Shown here: in pieces, positions 1 through 8,118 of the stretch | Numbering within the stretch: the first letter of the stretch is position 1 | Layout of the letters: each line of letters opens with the position of its first letter | Assembly (NCBI GenBank): GCA_035505655.1 | Contig: DATJQP010000063.1 | Coordinates: forward strand, 1 to 64,000 | Direction: 5' to 3' | Length of the DNA: 64,000 bases | DNA from: JAGVPT01 sp035505655 | GTDB taxonomy: Bacteria > Bacteroidota > Ignavibacteria > UBA10030 > UBA8401 | Notes under the pieces: generated by a model | What the model was told of the DNA's origin: nothing | Database searches by the model: none | Seen by the model: the letters and a program-made list of their open reading frames with translations, nothing else | Program-made: the position numbers and the translations under genes

Positions 1-734
1 TCCCTGTGGAAACGATCCGCAAATGCAACGTCGCTCCGGTATGAGAGCATCGCGATCTGCCGGGCAAGGGAGAGCCCGTGAAGAGGTTGACCGTGCGGAT
101 AATACTCCCCTCCATGCCACTCGGGGTCGTTCATGATTGCCTGGCGGGCCAGATCGTTGAGGCCGATGCACCATGGAGAGTGTTGTGTCGCTGTCGCGAT
201 TGGCACGATGGACCGGACCGCTTCGGGGAATGTCGCACCCCACTCAAGCGCCTGCATACCGCCGAGTGAGCCTCCGATCACCGTTCTCAGTTCTCTGACT
301 CCCAGATAATCGATGAGAGCCTTCTGGACGCGAACCATGTCGCGCACGGTCATCTGCGGAAACCGGAGTCCATACGGCGTCCCCGTTTCCGGATCGATCG
401 AGGACGAACCCGTCGTACCATAGCATCCCCCCAGAAAATTCGAACATATGACGTAGTACTTGTTCGTATCGAGCGCCTTGCCTTCCCCGATGAAGGTATC
501 CCACCATCCGGCGCTTTTCGGATCTTCTCCAAGATACCCCGCCGCGTGGGCGCTTCCGGTAAGAGCATGGCAAACAAGGATGGCATTGTTGGCGGCAGCG
601 TTCAAATCGCCGTAGGTCTCGTAAGCGATCGTCACAGATGCGAGACGAGCGCCGCAATCCATCACAAGCGGGTCGGAATTTGAGAAAAGCGTTATACTTT
701 TGGTGTCTACGGCCGGTTCAGTAAGCGTTGACAT
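1..734 (-). CDS. metX: Homoserine O-acetyltransferase (partial, C-terminus outside window)
   Basis: An alpha/beta-hydrolase that acylates homoserine in cytoplasmic methionine synthesis. The open frame starts at the ATG at 734 behind a GAGGAG ribosome-binding site and runs off the left edge with no stop, giving about 244 residues. Visible hallmarks are the oxyanion/entry segment LVCHALTGSAH near residue 50, the acyltransferase segment CSNFLGGCYGTTG, and the nucleophile elbow GGSLGGMQALEW near residue 150, whose Ser is the expected catalytic residue. It lies 68 bp downstream of metY, so both genes probably sit behind the SAM-I riboswitch at 2406-2518. Acetyl- versus succinyl-donor specificity cannot be settled from this fragment; pairing with metY favours acetyl. 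Confidence 0.93.
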   Translation of the reverse strand, partial: MSTLTEPAVDTKSITLFSNSDPLVMDCGARLASVTIAYETYGDLNAAANNAILVCHALTGSAHAAGYLGEDPKSAGWWDTFIGEGKALDTNKYYVICSNFLGGCYGTTGSSSIDPETGTPYGLRFPQMTVRDMVRVQKALIDYLGVRELRTVIGGSLGGMQALEWGATFPEAVRSIVPIATATQHSPWCIGLNDLARQAIMNDPEWHGGEYYPHGQPLHGLSLARQIAMLSYRSDVAFADRFHR

Positions 735-802
735 ATTCTCCTCGCTTCCGGCGTCCCCCTCCACTGCGGAGGGGGAACGCCTTTAAGCAGGTGTCATTGA
801 AT

Positions 803-2137
803 TCAGGCATGAACCGTCGACTTCACCGACCGAAGCGCTTCGTCGAAGTCTTCGAGGATGTCGTCGATGTGTTCGATACCGACTGAAACGCGGATGAGCT
901 CGGGGCTCACTCCGGAGTCCTGTTGTTCCTTTTCCGAGAGCTGCTGGTGCGTCGTGGATGCCGGATGGATCACGAGCGTCTTCGCGTCTCCCACGTTTGC
1001 GAGAAGGCTCGCAAGCTTCACGCCGTTAATGAACGCTTTCCCGGCTTCTATTCCTCCCTTGATTCCGAAAACAAGAATGGAACCGAAGAGTCCGGGGCGA
1101 AGGTATTTCTTCGCGCTTGCGTGGTAAGGATGATTCGGAAGTCCGGGATAGGAGACCCATTCCACCTGGGGATGTCGCTCTAGCCATTGCGCGACCTTGA
1201 GTGCGTTTTCGTTGTGCCTCTCGACGCGGAGTGAAAGGGTCTCGAGCCCCTGGAGAAAGAGGAACGAGTTGAAGGGGCTTACGCAGGGACCGATATCGCG
1301 AAGACCTTCCACACGGGCCCTGATCGCGAAGGCAATGTTGCCGAACGGACCGCCCGATCCAAAAACATCCCAGAACTTTAACCCATGATATCCGGGGCTC
1401 GGCTCGGTGAAGATCGGGAAGTTGCCGTTCCCCCAATCAAATTTGCCCGAGTCGATGATGACACCACCGATCGACGTGCCGTGGCCGCCGATCCACTTTG
1501 TGGCCGAGTGGACAACGATGTCGGCGCCGAACTTGATCGGCTGGCAAAGGTATCCGCCCGCGCCGAAGGTATTGTCGACGATGAGCGGAATCTTGTTCTC
1601 GTGCGCAACCCTGGCGATCGCCTCGAAATCGGGGATGTTGAGCCGCGGGTTTCCGACGGTCTCGATATAGAGCGCCTTCGTCTTGGCATCGATGAGTTTG
1701 CGGAAATCCTCCGGACGATCACCTTCCACAAATTTCACGTTTATCCCGAGCCTGGGAAACGTGACTTTGAACTGGTTGTAGGTCCCGCCGTAGAGATTAC
1801 TCGTTGAGACGATGTTTTCGCCGGCCTGCGCGATCGTCGAAATCGTGAGGAACTGTGCCGCCTGGCCGGACGAGGTCGCAACCGCCGCAACGCCTCCTTC
1901 AAGTGCGGCGATCCGTTCCTCAAAGACCGCGGTCGTCGGGTTCATGATTCGCGTGTAGATGTTTCCGAACTCCTGCAAACCAAAAAGAGCCGCCGCATGC
2001 CCCGCATCGTTGAAATTGTATGAGGTCGTTTGATAGATGGGGACCGCCCGCGATTTCGTCGTCGGATCGGGGACCTGTCCCGCATGCAACTGCAGTGTTT
2101 CGAAACGATAGTGCCTTGCCTTTCCGTTTGTAGCCAT
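803..2137 (-). CDS. metY: O-acetylhomoserine sulfhydrylase (PLP-dependent)
   Basis: A 444-residue Cys/Met-metabolism PLP enzyme that condenses O-acetylhomoserine with sulfide to give homocysteine. The family pattern is clear: YTRIMNPT near residue 60, the SSGQAA cofactor-phosphate loop, VDNTFG, and the PLP-lysine motif SATKWIGGHGT near residues 211-221. The C-terminal domain contains the usual ASTTHQQL and RVSVGIEHIDDI segments. Length is typical for MetY (about 430). The ATG is preceded by a strong GGAGGAG site. The upstream SAM-I riboswitch supports a methionine role over cystathionine or cysteine synthesis. Its product homocysteine is made from the ester supplied by the next gene, metX. 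Confidence 0.94.
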   Translation of the reverse strand: MATNGKARHYRFETLQLHAGQVPDPTTKSRAVPIYQTTSYNFNDAGHAAALFGLQEFGNIYTRIMNPTTAVFEERIAALEGGVAAVATSSGQAAQFLTISTIAQAGENIVSTSNLYGGTYNQFKVTFPRLGINVKFVEGDRPEDFRKLIDAKTKALYIETVGNPRLNIPDFEAIARVAHENKIPLIVDNTFGAGGYLCQPIKFGADIVVHSATKWIGGHGTSIGGVIIDSGKFDWGNGNFPIFTEPSPGYHGLKFWDVFGSGGPFGNIAFAIRARVEGLRDIGPCVSPFNSFLFLQGLETLSLRVERHNENALKVAQWLERHPQVEWVSYPGLPNHPYHASAKKYLRPGLFGSILVFGIKGGIEAGKAFINGVKLASLLANVGDAKTLVIHPASTTHQQLSEKEQQDSGVSPELIRVSVGIEHIDDILEDFDEALRSVKSTVHA

Positions 2138-2348
2138 CTGCTCCTCCGATTAGAAAAAATGTGATGTGTCCCGCAAGAACGCTTCCCGCGGGGACGTGAT
2201 AACAAAAGACCAGCGTTTGCTTGAGGTCAAAAAGCGGAGGGGCGACAACAGAGAAAGTTGCCAACGAAGTATGCGGACAGGTGCTCCAGCACCGGTCTGC
2301 AGGCATAGAAGAGATGTAGGCTGAAAATGCTCATTGACGACTATAAAC

Positions 2349-2381
2349 GAAAAAACCTCTTATGAAGAGATCCATAAGAGG
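2349..2381 (-). terminator. Riboswitch-associated intrinsic terminator
   Basis: On the minus strand a perfect 9-bp stem (CCTCTTATG/CATAAGAGG, arms at 2373-2381 and 2356-2364) with an 8-nt loop is followed directly by a T-rich run. It lies about 25 nt 3' of the SAM-I aptamer, as expected for the expression platform that stops transcription when SAM is bound. Confidence 0.88.
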
Positions 2382-2405
2382 CACGCGTGGAAAAAAGCTC
2401 TTTGG

Positions 2406-2518
2406 TTCATCTTCACCCGGCCATGAGCCGGATCAGAAATTAGCACCTGGCGTCCTGGTGTTTTCAGGACCGGTTGCTGTGGCTTCGCAGGGTCTGTCCC
2501 TCCGCCACTCGTGATGAA
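2406..2518 (-). promoter_or_regulatory. SAM-I (S-box) riboswitch aptamer upstream of metY-metX
   Basis: Read on the minus strand, the region has the conserved S-box order: P1 5' strand TTCATC, the GAGTGGCGGAGGGA segment, a purine-rich junction leading to GCAACC, the GGTGCTAATTT segment, and a P1 3' strand GATGAA that pairs with the first. These short blocks match the SAM-I class by eye. The terminator hairpin at 2349-2381 supplies the expression platform. High SAM should terminate transcription before metY. About 210 nt of extra leader lie between the terminator and the metY start. Confidence 0.92.
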
Positions 2519-2548
2519 TCATTCAATGTCAAAGAATCAACTACAATC

Positions 2549-2576
2549 AATATAACATATTCTCAAGGTTTGTCAA
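2549..2576 (-). promoter_or_regulatory. Promoter for the metY-metX transcript
   Basis: A perfect -35 TTGACA (2571-2576) and a -10 TATATT (2549-2554) are separated by 16 nt on the minus strand. This places the start of transcription around 2541, some 20 nt before the S-box aptamer. It is the only strong candidate in the gap between arfB and the riboswitch. Confidence 0.7.
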
Positions 2577-2593
2577 GTCCCCCCCTGCTTCAT

Positions 2594-3022
2594 TCATGCA
2601 TCGTCTCCGAAGTCCTTTCTCCGTAATCGTTTGGATACTCCGCGTCCCTTCTTTCGCCTCAGGCGGGCCTCGGAGGATCCTTTGGTCGCCCTGGTGGGAA
2701 TCCGGCGCTCTTCCACCTGGAGCGCCTTTGCAAGGAGCCGGGAGAACTTTTCGATCGCGGTCTGCTTGTTCTTCCACTGACTCCTCGACTCCTGCGAAAC
2801 GATCCGAAGAAGTCCCTCTGAGTCCACCCGTCGGTTCAATTTCTGAAGGAGAAGCGCCTTCGCGACAGTCGGAATGGAGGAATTCCTAACATCGAAAAGC
2901 AGCTCGACCCGGGTCGATACCCGGTTGACATTCTGGCCTCCCGGACCACCGCTGCGGGAAAAACGGAATCGCAGCTCGGAGATCGGAAGGGCAAGCGACG
3001 GCGAAATGCGGAGCAGATCCAT
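2594..3022 (-). CDS. arfB: Alternative ribosome-rescue factor / peptidyl-tRNA hydrolase ArfB
   Basis: A 142-residue stand-alone class-I release-factor catalytic domain (YaeJ/ICT1 type). The GGQ motif occurs as SGGPGGQNVN near residues 24-33; its glutamine-adjacent glycines place water for peptidyl-tRNA hydrolysis on stalled ribosomes. The C-terminal tail is strongly basic (RLRRKKGRGVSKRLRRKD), the feature that inserts into the empty mRNA channel in ArfB. No codon-recognition domain is present, so it is not prfA/prfB. It is the last gene of the run that begins with pyrR, 88 bp after the enoyl reductase. Confidence 0.93.
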   Translation of the reverse strand: MDLLRISPSLALPISELRFRFSRSGGPGGQNVNRVSTRVELLFDVRNSSIPTVAKALLLQKLNRRVDSEGLLRIVSQESRSQWKNKQTAIEKFSRLLAKALQVEERRIPTRATKGSSEARLRRKKGRGVSKRLRRKDFGDDA

Positions 3023-3110
3023 GCCCAGTCATTTAGAGGGAACGTTTTTCGGCGTGGAGTCCAGGGACAACGATCGTGATGGAGGTGTCGACGAAGCCGC
3101 GCGGGATCCG

Positions 3111-3956
3111 CTACTCAAGCCGCAGTGCATCCTTCTGACCGATGTAGCTCACGACATCTTCTCCGCCGTCGACGCCGATGACATTTCCCGAGATGAAAAA
3201 GGCGTCGTCGTGGGTGAGGAGGACGATGGCTTTGGCAACATCCTCTGGCGTGGTGTTCCTCATGGCAGGGCTTTTTGCCTGCGCCACGCGAAGCATCATG
3301 AGGGCTCCCGGGATCTTTCGGAGCGCGGCGGTGTCGGTGACGCCAGCCATGATCGCGTTGCACGTGATTCCGTACGGTCCGAGCTCAAGGGTCAATTGTC
3401 GTATGTACGATTCAAGAGCTGCCTTCGCCGCAGAGACCGCCCCGTAGTTTGGAAGCTGCGTATGACCTCCGGAGCTTGTCATCGCAAAGACCCTTCCCCC
3501 TTTTTTCATCAAGCCGGCATTGAAGGCCGCCTGGGTCCAATAAACGAGCGAATTGGCCATGACGTCCATCGTCATCTCAACCTGGGCCTGCGTTGTCTGA
3601 TCTTTCGCATCCTTCGCCACAAGAGGTCGCAAGGTGCCGAATGCCAGGGTATGCATCAGGACTTTGAGGTTGGATTCAGCGCTTGACTGAAACTCCTTCG
3701 TCAGGCCATCGACGACTTCCTTCCTCTTTTCAGGATCAGAGGCATTGACGTTGAAGAAGAGGGTGCGCACTCCATGACTCTCGACCTCCGTCTTTACCCG
3801 CTCGGCGTTCGGGAGCGTGATCGCCCTGTCAAAATGGACGCCGCAGATGTTCATCCCGTGCCGGGCAAGTTCTATCGCCGCGGCTCCGCCGAATCCGCTC
3901 GATGCCCCGAGAATGAGTGCCCAATCGTTCTTCTTGAATTTGAACTCTGTTGCCAC
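3111..3956 (-). CDS. FabL-like enoyl-[acyl-carrier-protein] reductase (SDR fold)
   Basis: A 281-residue short-chain dehydrogenase. The Rossmann cofactor loop is GASSGFGGAAA near residues 17-27. The catalytic pair is spaced Tyr-x6-Lys (NYGAVSAAK), not the usual Tyr-x3-Lys of SDRs. Y-x6-K is diagnostic of enoyl-ACP reductases such as FabI and FabL, and the following segment (KAALESYIRQLTLELGPYG...) resembles FabL more than FabI. The C-terminus holds the GNVIGVDGGE segment. The likely role is the last reductive step of fatty-acid elongation in the cytoplasm. The start is GTG with a GAGGG site 7 nt upstream. A generic SDR of other function remains possible. Confidence 0.72.
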   Translation of the reverse strand: MATEFKFKKNDWALILGASSGFGGAAAIELARHGMNICGVHFDRAITLPNAERVKTEVESHGVRTLFFNVNASDPEKRKEVVDGLTKEFQSSAESNLKVLMHTLAFGTLRPLVAKDAKDQTTQAQVEMTMDVMANSLVYWTQAAFNAGLMKKGGRVFAMTSSGGHTQLPNYGAVSAAKAALESYIRQLTLELGPYGITCNAIMAGVTDTAALRKIPGALMMLRVAQAKSPAMRNTTPEDVAKAIVLLTHDDAFFISGNVIGVDGGEDVVSYIGQKDALRLE

Positions 3957-4027
3957 GTCTGACCCTCTGAGATGGTGAGTGTTTTGAGCCGGCGTTCCCG
4001 GCCTTCAGGTCGGGGTTTCGTCCCGAG

Positions 4028-5860
4028 CTATTCCACGGTGACGCTCTTTGCCAGATTCCGGGGTTGGTCCACGTTGCAGCCGCGCTTGACGGCGATATAG
4101 TACGCCAGGAGCTGCAGCGGTATGATGTTAAGGATCGGCGACAGAAAATCAATCGTCTGTGGGACGCGAATGACGTGTTGAGCAAACTGCTGGATCGCCG
4201 TATCGTTTTCGTTGACGACCGCGATCACCTTCCCCCTTCGTGCCTTCACCTCCTGAATGTTGGAGATGATTTTTTCGTAGGTGCTGTCCTTCGAAGCGAT
4301 AACAATCACCGGCATATTCTCGTCGATCAGCGCGATCGGACCGTGTTTCATCTCTGCGGCCGGGTACCCTTCGGCATGGATGTAGGAAATCTCCTTCAGC
4401 TTCAACGCCCCCTCGAGGGCGACCGGGAAATTATATCCCCTCCCGAGATAAAGGACATTCACCCTTTCTTTCAACTCCTCCGCGATCAGCTCGATTTCGG
4501 AAGTATGCTTGAGGATCGTATCGACCTTCTCGGGGAGCTGGAGGAGCGCTTCGGCGATCTTCTTTCCCTCGGCTTCCGGCATTCCCCGCTGCCGGGCGAT
4601 CATGAGGGTCACGAGGGAGAGGACGATGAGCTGCGACGTGAAGGCCTTGGTCGATGCGACGCCGATCTCCGGACCGGCATGGATGTAGACTCCGGCGTCG
4701 CTCTCACGCGCGATCGTGCTCCCGACGACGTTACAGATACCGAACACCGCCGCTCCTTTTTGTTTCGCCTCGCGGAGGGCGGCGAGAGTGTCCGCGGTCT
4801 CCCCACTTTGACTGATAACGAAGACCACATCCCCTTTTTTGATGATCGGATTGCGGTACCGGAACTCGGAGGCGTATTCAACCTCGACCGGTATCTTGCC
4901 GTACTGCTCCAGCATGTACTCGCCCACGAGTCCGGCGTGCCACGACGTGCCGCAGGCACTGATGATGATCCGCTGCGCATTCTCCAGCGCCGGCATGACG
5001 TCGCGAAGACCGCTGAGCTTCGAGTTCCCTTCGTCGAGCAGCACACGCCCTCTCATCGAATTCCGGATCGTCTCGGGCTGCTCCATGATCTCCTTGAGCA
5101 TGAAGTGATCGAAACCTCCTTTTTCGATTTCGTCCAGTTCGATCGTGACCTCCTGAACCTCCTTCTCAATGTCCTTATTATCGATCGTCCGGGTTTCGAA
5201 CGAATCTTTCGTGAGAACGGCTATTTCTCCGTCCTCGAGATAGACAACGTTCCGGGTGTGCTGCACGAGGGCCGCCGCATCGGACGCAACGTAGTGCTCG
5301 CCAACTCCCACGCCGAGCAGGAGAGGGCTCCCCTTCCGCGCTACGATGATCTTGTCCGGCTCCGCGGAGGAGACGACGGCGATGCCGTACGTTCCTTCCA
5401 CCTGACGCAATGCGAGCCTCACCGCTGTCATGAGGTCTCCGCTGAACTTCTTCATCTCCTCGATCAGATGAACAAGCACTTCGGTATCGGTTTCGGAGGC
5501 AAAGACGTGCCCGCCCGCTTCGAGTTTTGTCCTGATCGACAGATAGTTCTCGATGATTCCGTTATGGATAAGTGCGATCTCTTTTCTGCAGTCGGTGTGG
5601 GGATGAGCATTGATGTCGCTGGGAGCGCCGTGGGTGGCCCAGCGGGTATGCCCGATGCCGGCGGTCGTGGCCGGCACAGTCTGCCCGAAGGATTTCTCGA
5701 GTTCGCTCACTTTCCCCACCTTCTTCGACACGAGGAGTTTTTCCGCGGCGATGAGGGCGATTCCGGCAGAATCATATCCGCGGTATTCGAGACGCTTCAA
5801 CCCATCAAGAAGAATCGGCGTGGGGTTCGCCGGTCCGACGTATCCGATAATTCCGCACAT
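4028..5860 (-). CDS. glmS: Glutamine--fructose-6-phosphate aminotransferase (isomerizing)
   Basis: A 610-residue enzyme, the family's usual length, making glucosamine-6-phosphate for peptidoglycan and lipid A. It begins MCGIIGYVG, so Cys2 is the N-terminal nucleophile of the class-II glutaminase domain (about 1-220, with HTRWATHG). Two SIS sugar-isomerase domains follow (about 285-425 with SACGTSWHAG and SQSGETADT; about 455-590). The C-terminus ends NLAKSVTVE, matching the conserved active-site tail. The gene follows pgeF by 15 bp in the same operon. No glmS ribozyme is present upstream. Confidence 0.97.
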   Translation of the reverse strand: MCGIIGYVGPANPTPILLDGLKRLEYRGYDSAGIALIAAEKLLVSKKVGKVSELEKSFGQTVPATTAGIGHTRWATHGAPSDINAHPHTDCRKEIALIHNGIIENYLSIRTKLEAGGHVFASETDTEVLVHLIEEMKKFSGDLMTAVRLALRQVEGTYGIAVVSSAEPDKIIVARKGSPLLLGVGVGEHYVASDAAALVQHTRNVVYLEDGEIAVLTKDSFETRTIDNKDIEKEVQEVTIELDEIEKGGFDHFMLKEIMEQPETIRNSMRGRVLLDEGNSKLSGLRDVMPALENAQRIIISACGTSWHAGLVGEYMLEQYGKIPVEVEYASEFRYRNPIIKKGDVVFVISQSGETADTLAALREAKQKGAAVFGICNVVGSTIARESDAGVYIHAGPEIGVASTKAFTSQLIVLSLVTLMIARQRGMPEAEGKKIAEALLQLPEKVDTILKHTSEIELIAEELKERVNVLYLGRGYNFPVALEGALKLKEISYIHAEGYPAAEMKHGPIALIDENMPVIVIASKDSTYEKIISNIQEVKARRGKVIAVVNENDTAIQQFAQHVIRVPQTIDFLSPILNIIPLQLLAYYIAVKRGCNVDQPRNLAKSVTVE

Positions 5861-5875
5861 AGACGACTCAGATTG

Positions 5876-6613
5876 TTATCGAACGATGCCTATCACGCTC
5901 ATCATACGGCCCGATGTCCGGCCGTCGCGGCGGTGAGAGTGATAGATCTCTTTTTCGTGGATCGTACAACCAGAATGCACTTCAATCTTTGCGGGCGACA
6001 CTCCGGACTCCTCAAGCATCGCGACATTCGCCATCTTGAGGTCGACGCTCCTGCCCCCATCCGGCAAATCAACGACAAATTCAGGTTTGAAACGCGCTGC
6101 CACCTCTTCCCCTACCCGGTAGCAGCACTTGCCCGCCGAAGGTCCGACGAAACCGACGACATTCTCCGGGTTGACGCCGAACGAGTTCTTCATGACCGAG
6201 ACGGCATTGGCGGCAATCGCGGCGGAGGTCCCTCGCCAACCGGCATGAATCCCGGCCGCCGTCTTTGTTACGGGATCGAAAAGAAAAATCGGGACGCAAT
6301 CCGCTACGCTGACGACGAGAAACACGCCAAGTTCCTGCGTAACAAGCCCGTCGCAATTTTCATATCCCCCCCAGGTTGCAACAGTCCGTACGGTGTTTGA
6401 ATGGCATTGGATCGGAAAAGCCAGCTCGTCGAGTCCGATATGGAGAGCCCCGAAGAAACGGCCCCGGTTCTCTATGACATTAACCTTATCGTCTCCGACG
6501 TTGAAGCTAAGGTTCAATCCAAGATTCCCCCCGCTAACCCCTCCGTGGCGGGTGCTCATTCCAAACACTATTTGGGGATACCTGGAAAGGATTTCGGAGC
6601 GAATGATCTCCAT
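5876..6613 (-). CDS. pgeF: Peptidoglycan editing factor / polyphenol oxidase family protein (YfiH, laccase domain)
   Basis: A 245-residue DUF152 protein. Metal-site signatures are present: QCHSNTV with the His near residue 74, SVADCVPIFLF with the Cys near 107, and GIHAGWRGTSAA with the His near 124. The N-terminal TRHGGVSGGNLGLNLSF segment is also typical. In E. coli the homologue removes mis-incorporated L-Ser from UDP-MurNAc precursors; other members act on purine nucleosides or phenolics, so substrate is uncertain. It lies just before glmS, which fits a cell-wall role. The start is ATG. Confidence 0.9.
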   Translation of the reverse strand: MEIIRSEILSRYPQIVFGMSTRHGGVSGGNLGLNLSFNVGDDKVNVIENRGRFFGALHIGLDELAFPIQCHSNTVRTVATWGGYENCDGLVTQELGVFLVVSVADCVPIFLFDPVTKTAAGIHAGWRGTSAAIAANAVSVMKNSFGVNPENVVGFVGPSAGKCCYRVGEEVAARFKPEFVVDLPDGGRSVDLKMANVAMLEESGVSPAKIEVHSGCTIHEKEIYHSHRRDGRTSGRMMSVIGIVR

Positions 6614-6652
6614 GGACGAAATAGTATCGTCAAAATCGGCATGAAAATCAAA

Positions 6653-6799
6653 TTATCGAACAGAGAGGATCAACCCCGCCTCGCCTGGTTGCGTCGCGGT
6701 GACAACTCCCGGGAGCCGCTGGCGGGGAGGGATGGCTTCGTAATTATTGTCCGGTTCGTCTCTCAGATGTAGGCGGTTCCCGAAGATCGCGGCGTCCAT
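6653..6799 (-). CDS. Possible 48-aa small protein between pyrC and pgeF
   Basis: A 48-codon frame opens with an ATG 3 nt after the pyrC stop and ends with TAA 39 bp before pgeF, so it fills most of the 189-bp gap in an otherwise tight operon. The translation is Pro- and Arg-rich with no membrane segment (it contains EAIPPRQRLPGVV), and about two thirds of third positions are G or C, like its neighbours. No strong ribosome-binding site is seen and I recognise no family. It may be a chance frame. Confidence 0.3.
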   Translation of the reverse strand: MDAAIFGNRLHLRDEPDNNYEAIPPRQRLPGVVTATQPGEAGLILSVR

Positions 6800-6802
6800 T
6801 TC

Positions 6803-8086
6803 TCAGGTGAGGAGCAGCTTTCCGTGATTAAAAATGCCTATGGCTTTGCCCTTCAACTGCCGGCCGTCAAACGGGGAGTTCTTGGATTTGGATTTGAAGG
6901 ATGCCGTGCTGACCTGCCACGGCATTTCAGGGTCGATGAAGGTGAGATTGGCGGGCACCCCCTCGGCGACTTTGATTTCGCGTCCGACGATCCGCCTCGG
7001 GTTCGTGGAGAATTTCGCGATCAACTGAGGCAATGTGATAACGCCGGTGTGTACAAGACCGGTCATCGCAAGTCCGACCGCGGTTTCCAGTCCGACGATC
7101 CCGAAGGGTGCCTGCAGGTAGTCGACTTCCTTTTCGTCAAGGGAATGCGGCGCGTGATCCGAAGCGATGACGTCCACCGTTCCATCGCGAAGCCCCTCAA
7201 AGATCGCCTCGATATCTCTTTGCGTTCGTAGCGGAGGATTCATTTTCGTATTCGTGTCGAAGGATCGGACCGCGTCGTCCGATAAGCTGAAGTGATGTGG
7301 CGTCACTTCGCAGGTAATGCGAATGCCTTTCTTTTTCGCCTCGCGGACAAGTCTTACAGACCCCGCGGTGCTCATGTGGGCTACATGATACAGTGCGCCT
7401 GTGTACTCCGTCAGGAGGATGTCGCGCGAGATCATGATCTCTTCCGCCACCGGAGGTATTCCCGGAAGACCGAGCTCCGTCGATACAAAACCCTCGTTCA
7501 TGACCCCACCATGAAACAGGGTCGGCTCTTCGCAATGCTGGATGACCGGAACGCGGAACATCCCTGCATATTCAAGGGCCCTTCGCATAATTTCCGCATC
7601 ATAAACAGGGGCCCCGTCGTCGCTGAGACCTACCGCGCCGGCCTGAACAAGCTCCGCGATCGCCGAAAGCTCCTTTCCAGCCCTTCCCTTCGTCACAGCC
7701 CCAACAGGATGGACGTCAACGATTCCGCCATTTGCGGCATTTCCCTGCGATTGGACAAACCGGACAATCGATTCGTCGTCGATCGCGGGGTTGGTGTTCG
7801 GCATGCAACAGACCGCTGTAAATCCGCCGTACGCCGCGGACATGGTCCCGGTCTCGATCGTCTCCTTATGCTCAAAACCCGGTTCGCGGAGGTGGACATG
7901 CATATCCATGAAACCCGGCGCCACGACTTTACCCTTCAGGTCTACCACTTCACATCCCTGGGGAGCCGCCAACGCCAATCCCGTCTTCTCGATTCGTCCG
8001 TCGATGATGAGTATATCCCGTCCTTCGTCAGATGAGGTGGAGGGATCGATGAATCGCCCTCCGCGGAGAAGAAATGTCGTTGGCAT
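6803..8086 (-). CDS. pyrC: Dihydroorotase (type II)
   Basis: A cytoplasmic amidohydrolase of about 427 residues that cyclises carbamoyl-aspartate in UMP synthesis. The metal-binding HxH is seen in FMDMHVHLREPGFEHKE near residue 62. The further ligands appear in HCEEPTLF, HVAHMST and the catalytic SDHAPH segment near residue 300. Length and motifs match the PyrC type found in Gram-positives and the FCB group. The first ATG (8086) is chosen over a TTG two codons upstream. It follows pyrB by 32 bp in the pyrR-pyrB-pyrC operon and is expected to be under PyrR attenuation. Confidence 0.95.
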   Translation of the reverse strand: MPTTFLLRGGRFIDPSTSSDEGRDILIIDGRIEKTGLALAAPQGCEVVDLKGKVVAPGFMDMHVHLREPGFEHKETIETGTMSAAYGGFTAVCCMPNTNPAIDDESIVRFVQSQGNAANGGIVDVHPVGAVTKGRAGKELSAIAELVQAGAVGLSDDGAPVYDAEIMRRALEYAGMFRVPVIQHCEEPTLFHGGVMNEGFVSTELGLPGIPPVAEEIMISRDILLTEYTGALYHVAHMSTAGSVRLVREAKKKGIRITCEVTPHHFSLSDDAVRSFDTNTKMNPPLRTQRDIEAIFEGLRDGTVDVIASDHAPHSLDEKEVDYLQAPFGIVGLETAVGLAMTGLVHTGVITLPQLIAKFSTNPRRIVGREIKVAEGVPANLTFIDPEMPWQVSTASFKSKSKNSPFDGRQLKGKAIGIFNHGKLLLT

Positions 8087-8118
8087 AGGCAATGGCGAAT
8101 TCTTTTTCGGTGATCGGT

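Noticed and set aside
2138..2306. Leader peptide from the minus-strand frame entering metY
   Set aside because: The frame has no ribosome-binding site and no run of Met codons; it continues far into metY out of frame, as a shadow would.
5861..5875. glmS ribozyme upstream of glmS
   Set aside because: Only 15 bp separate pgeF from glmS, with no room for the ribozyme core.
4064..6400. 778-codon plus-strand open frame
   Set aside because: It lies wholly antisense to glmS and pgeF, whose families are certain; the translation is Arg/Asp/His-rich with no recognisable domain, a GC-driven shadow.
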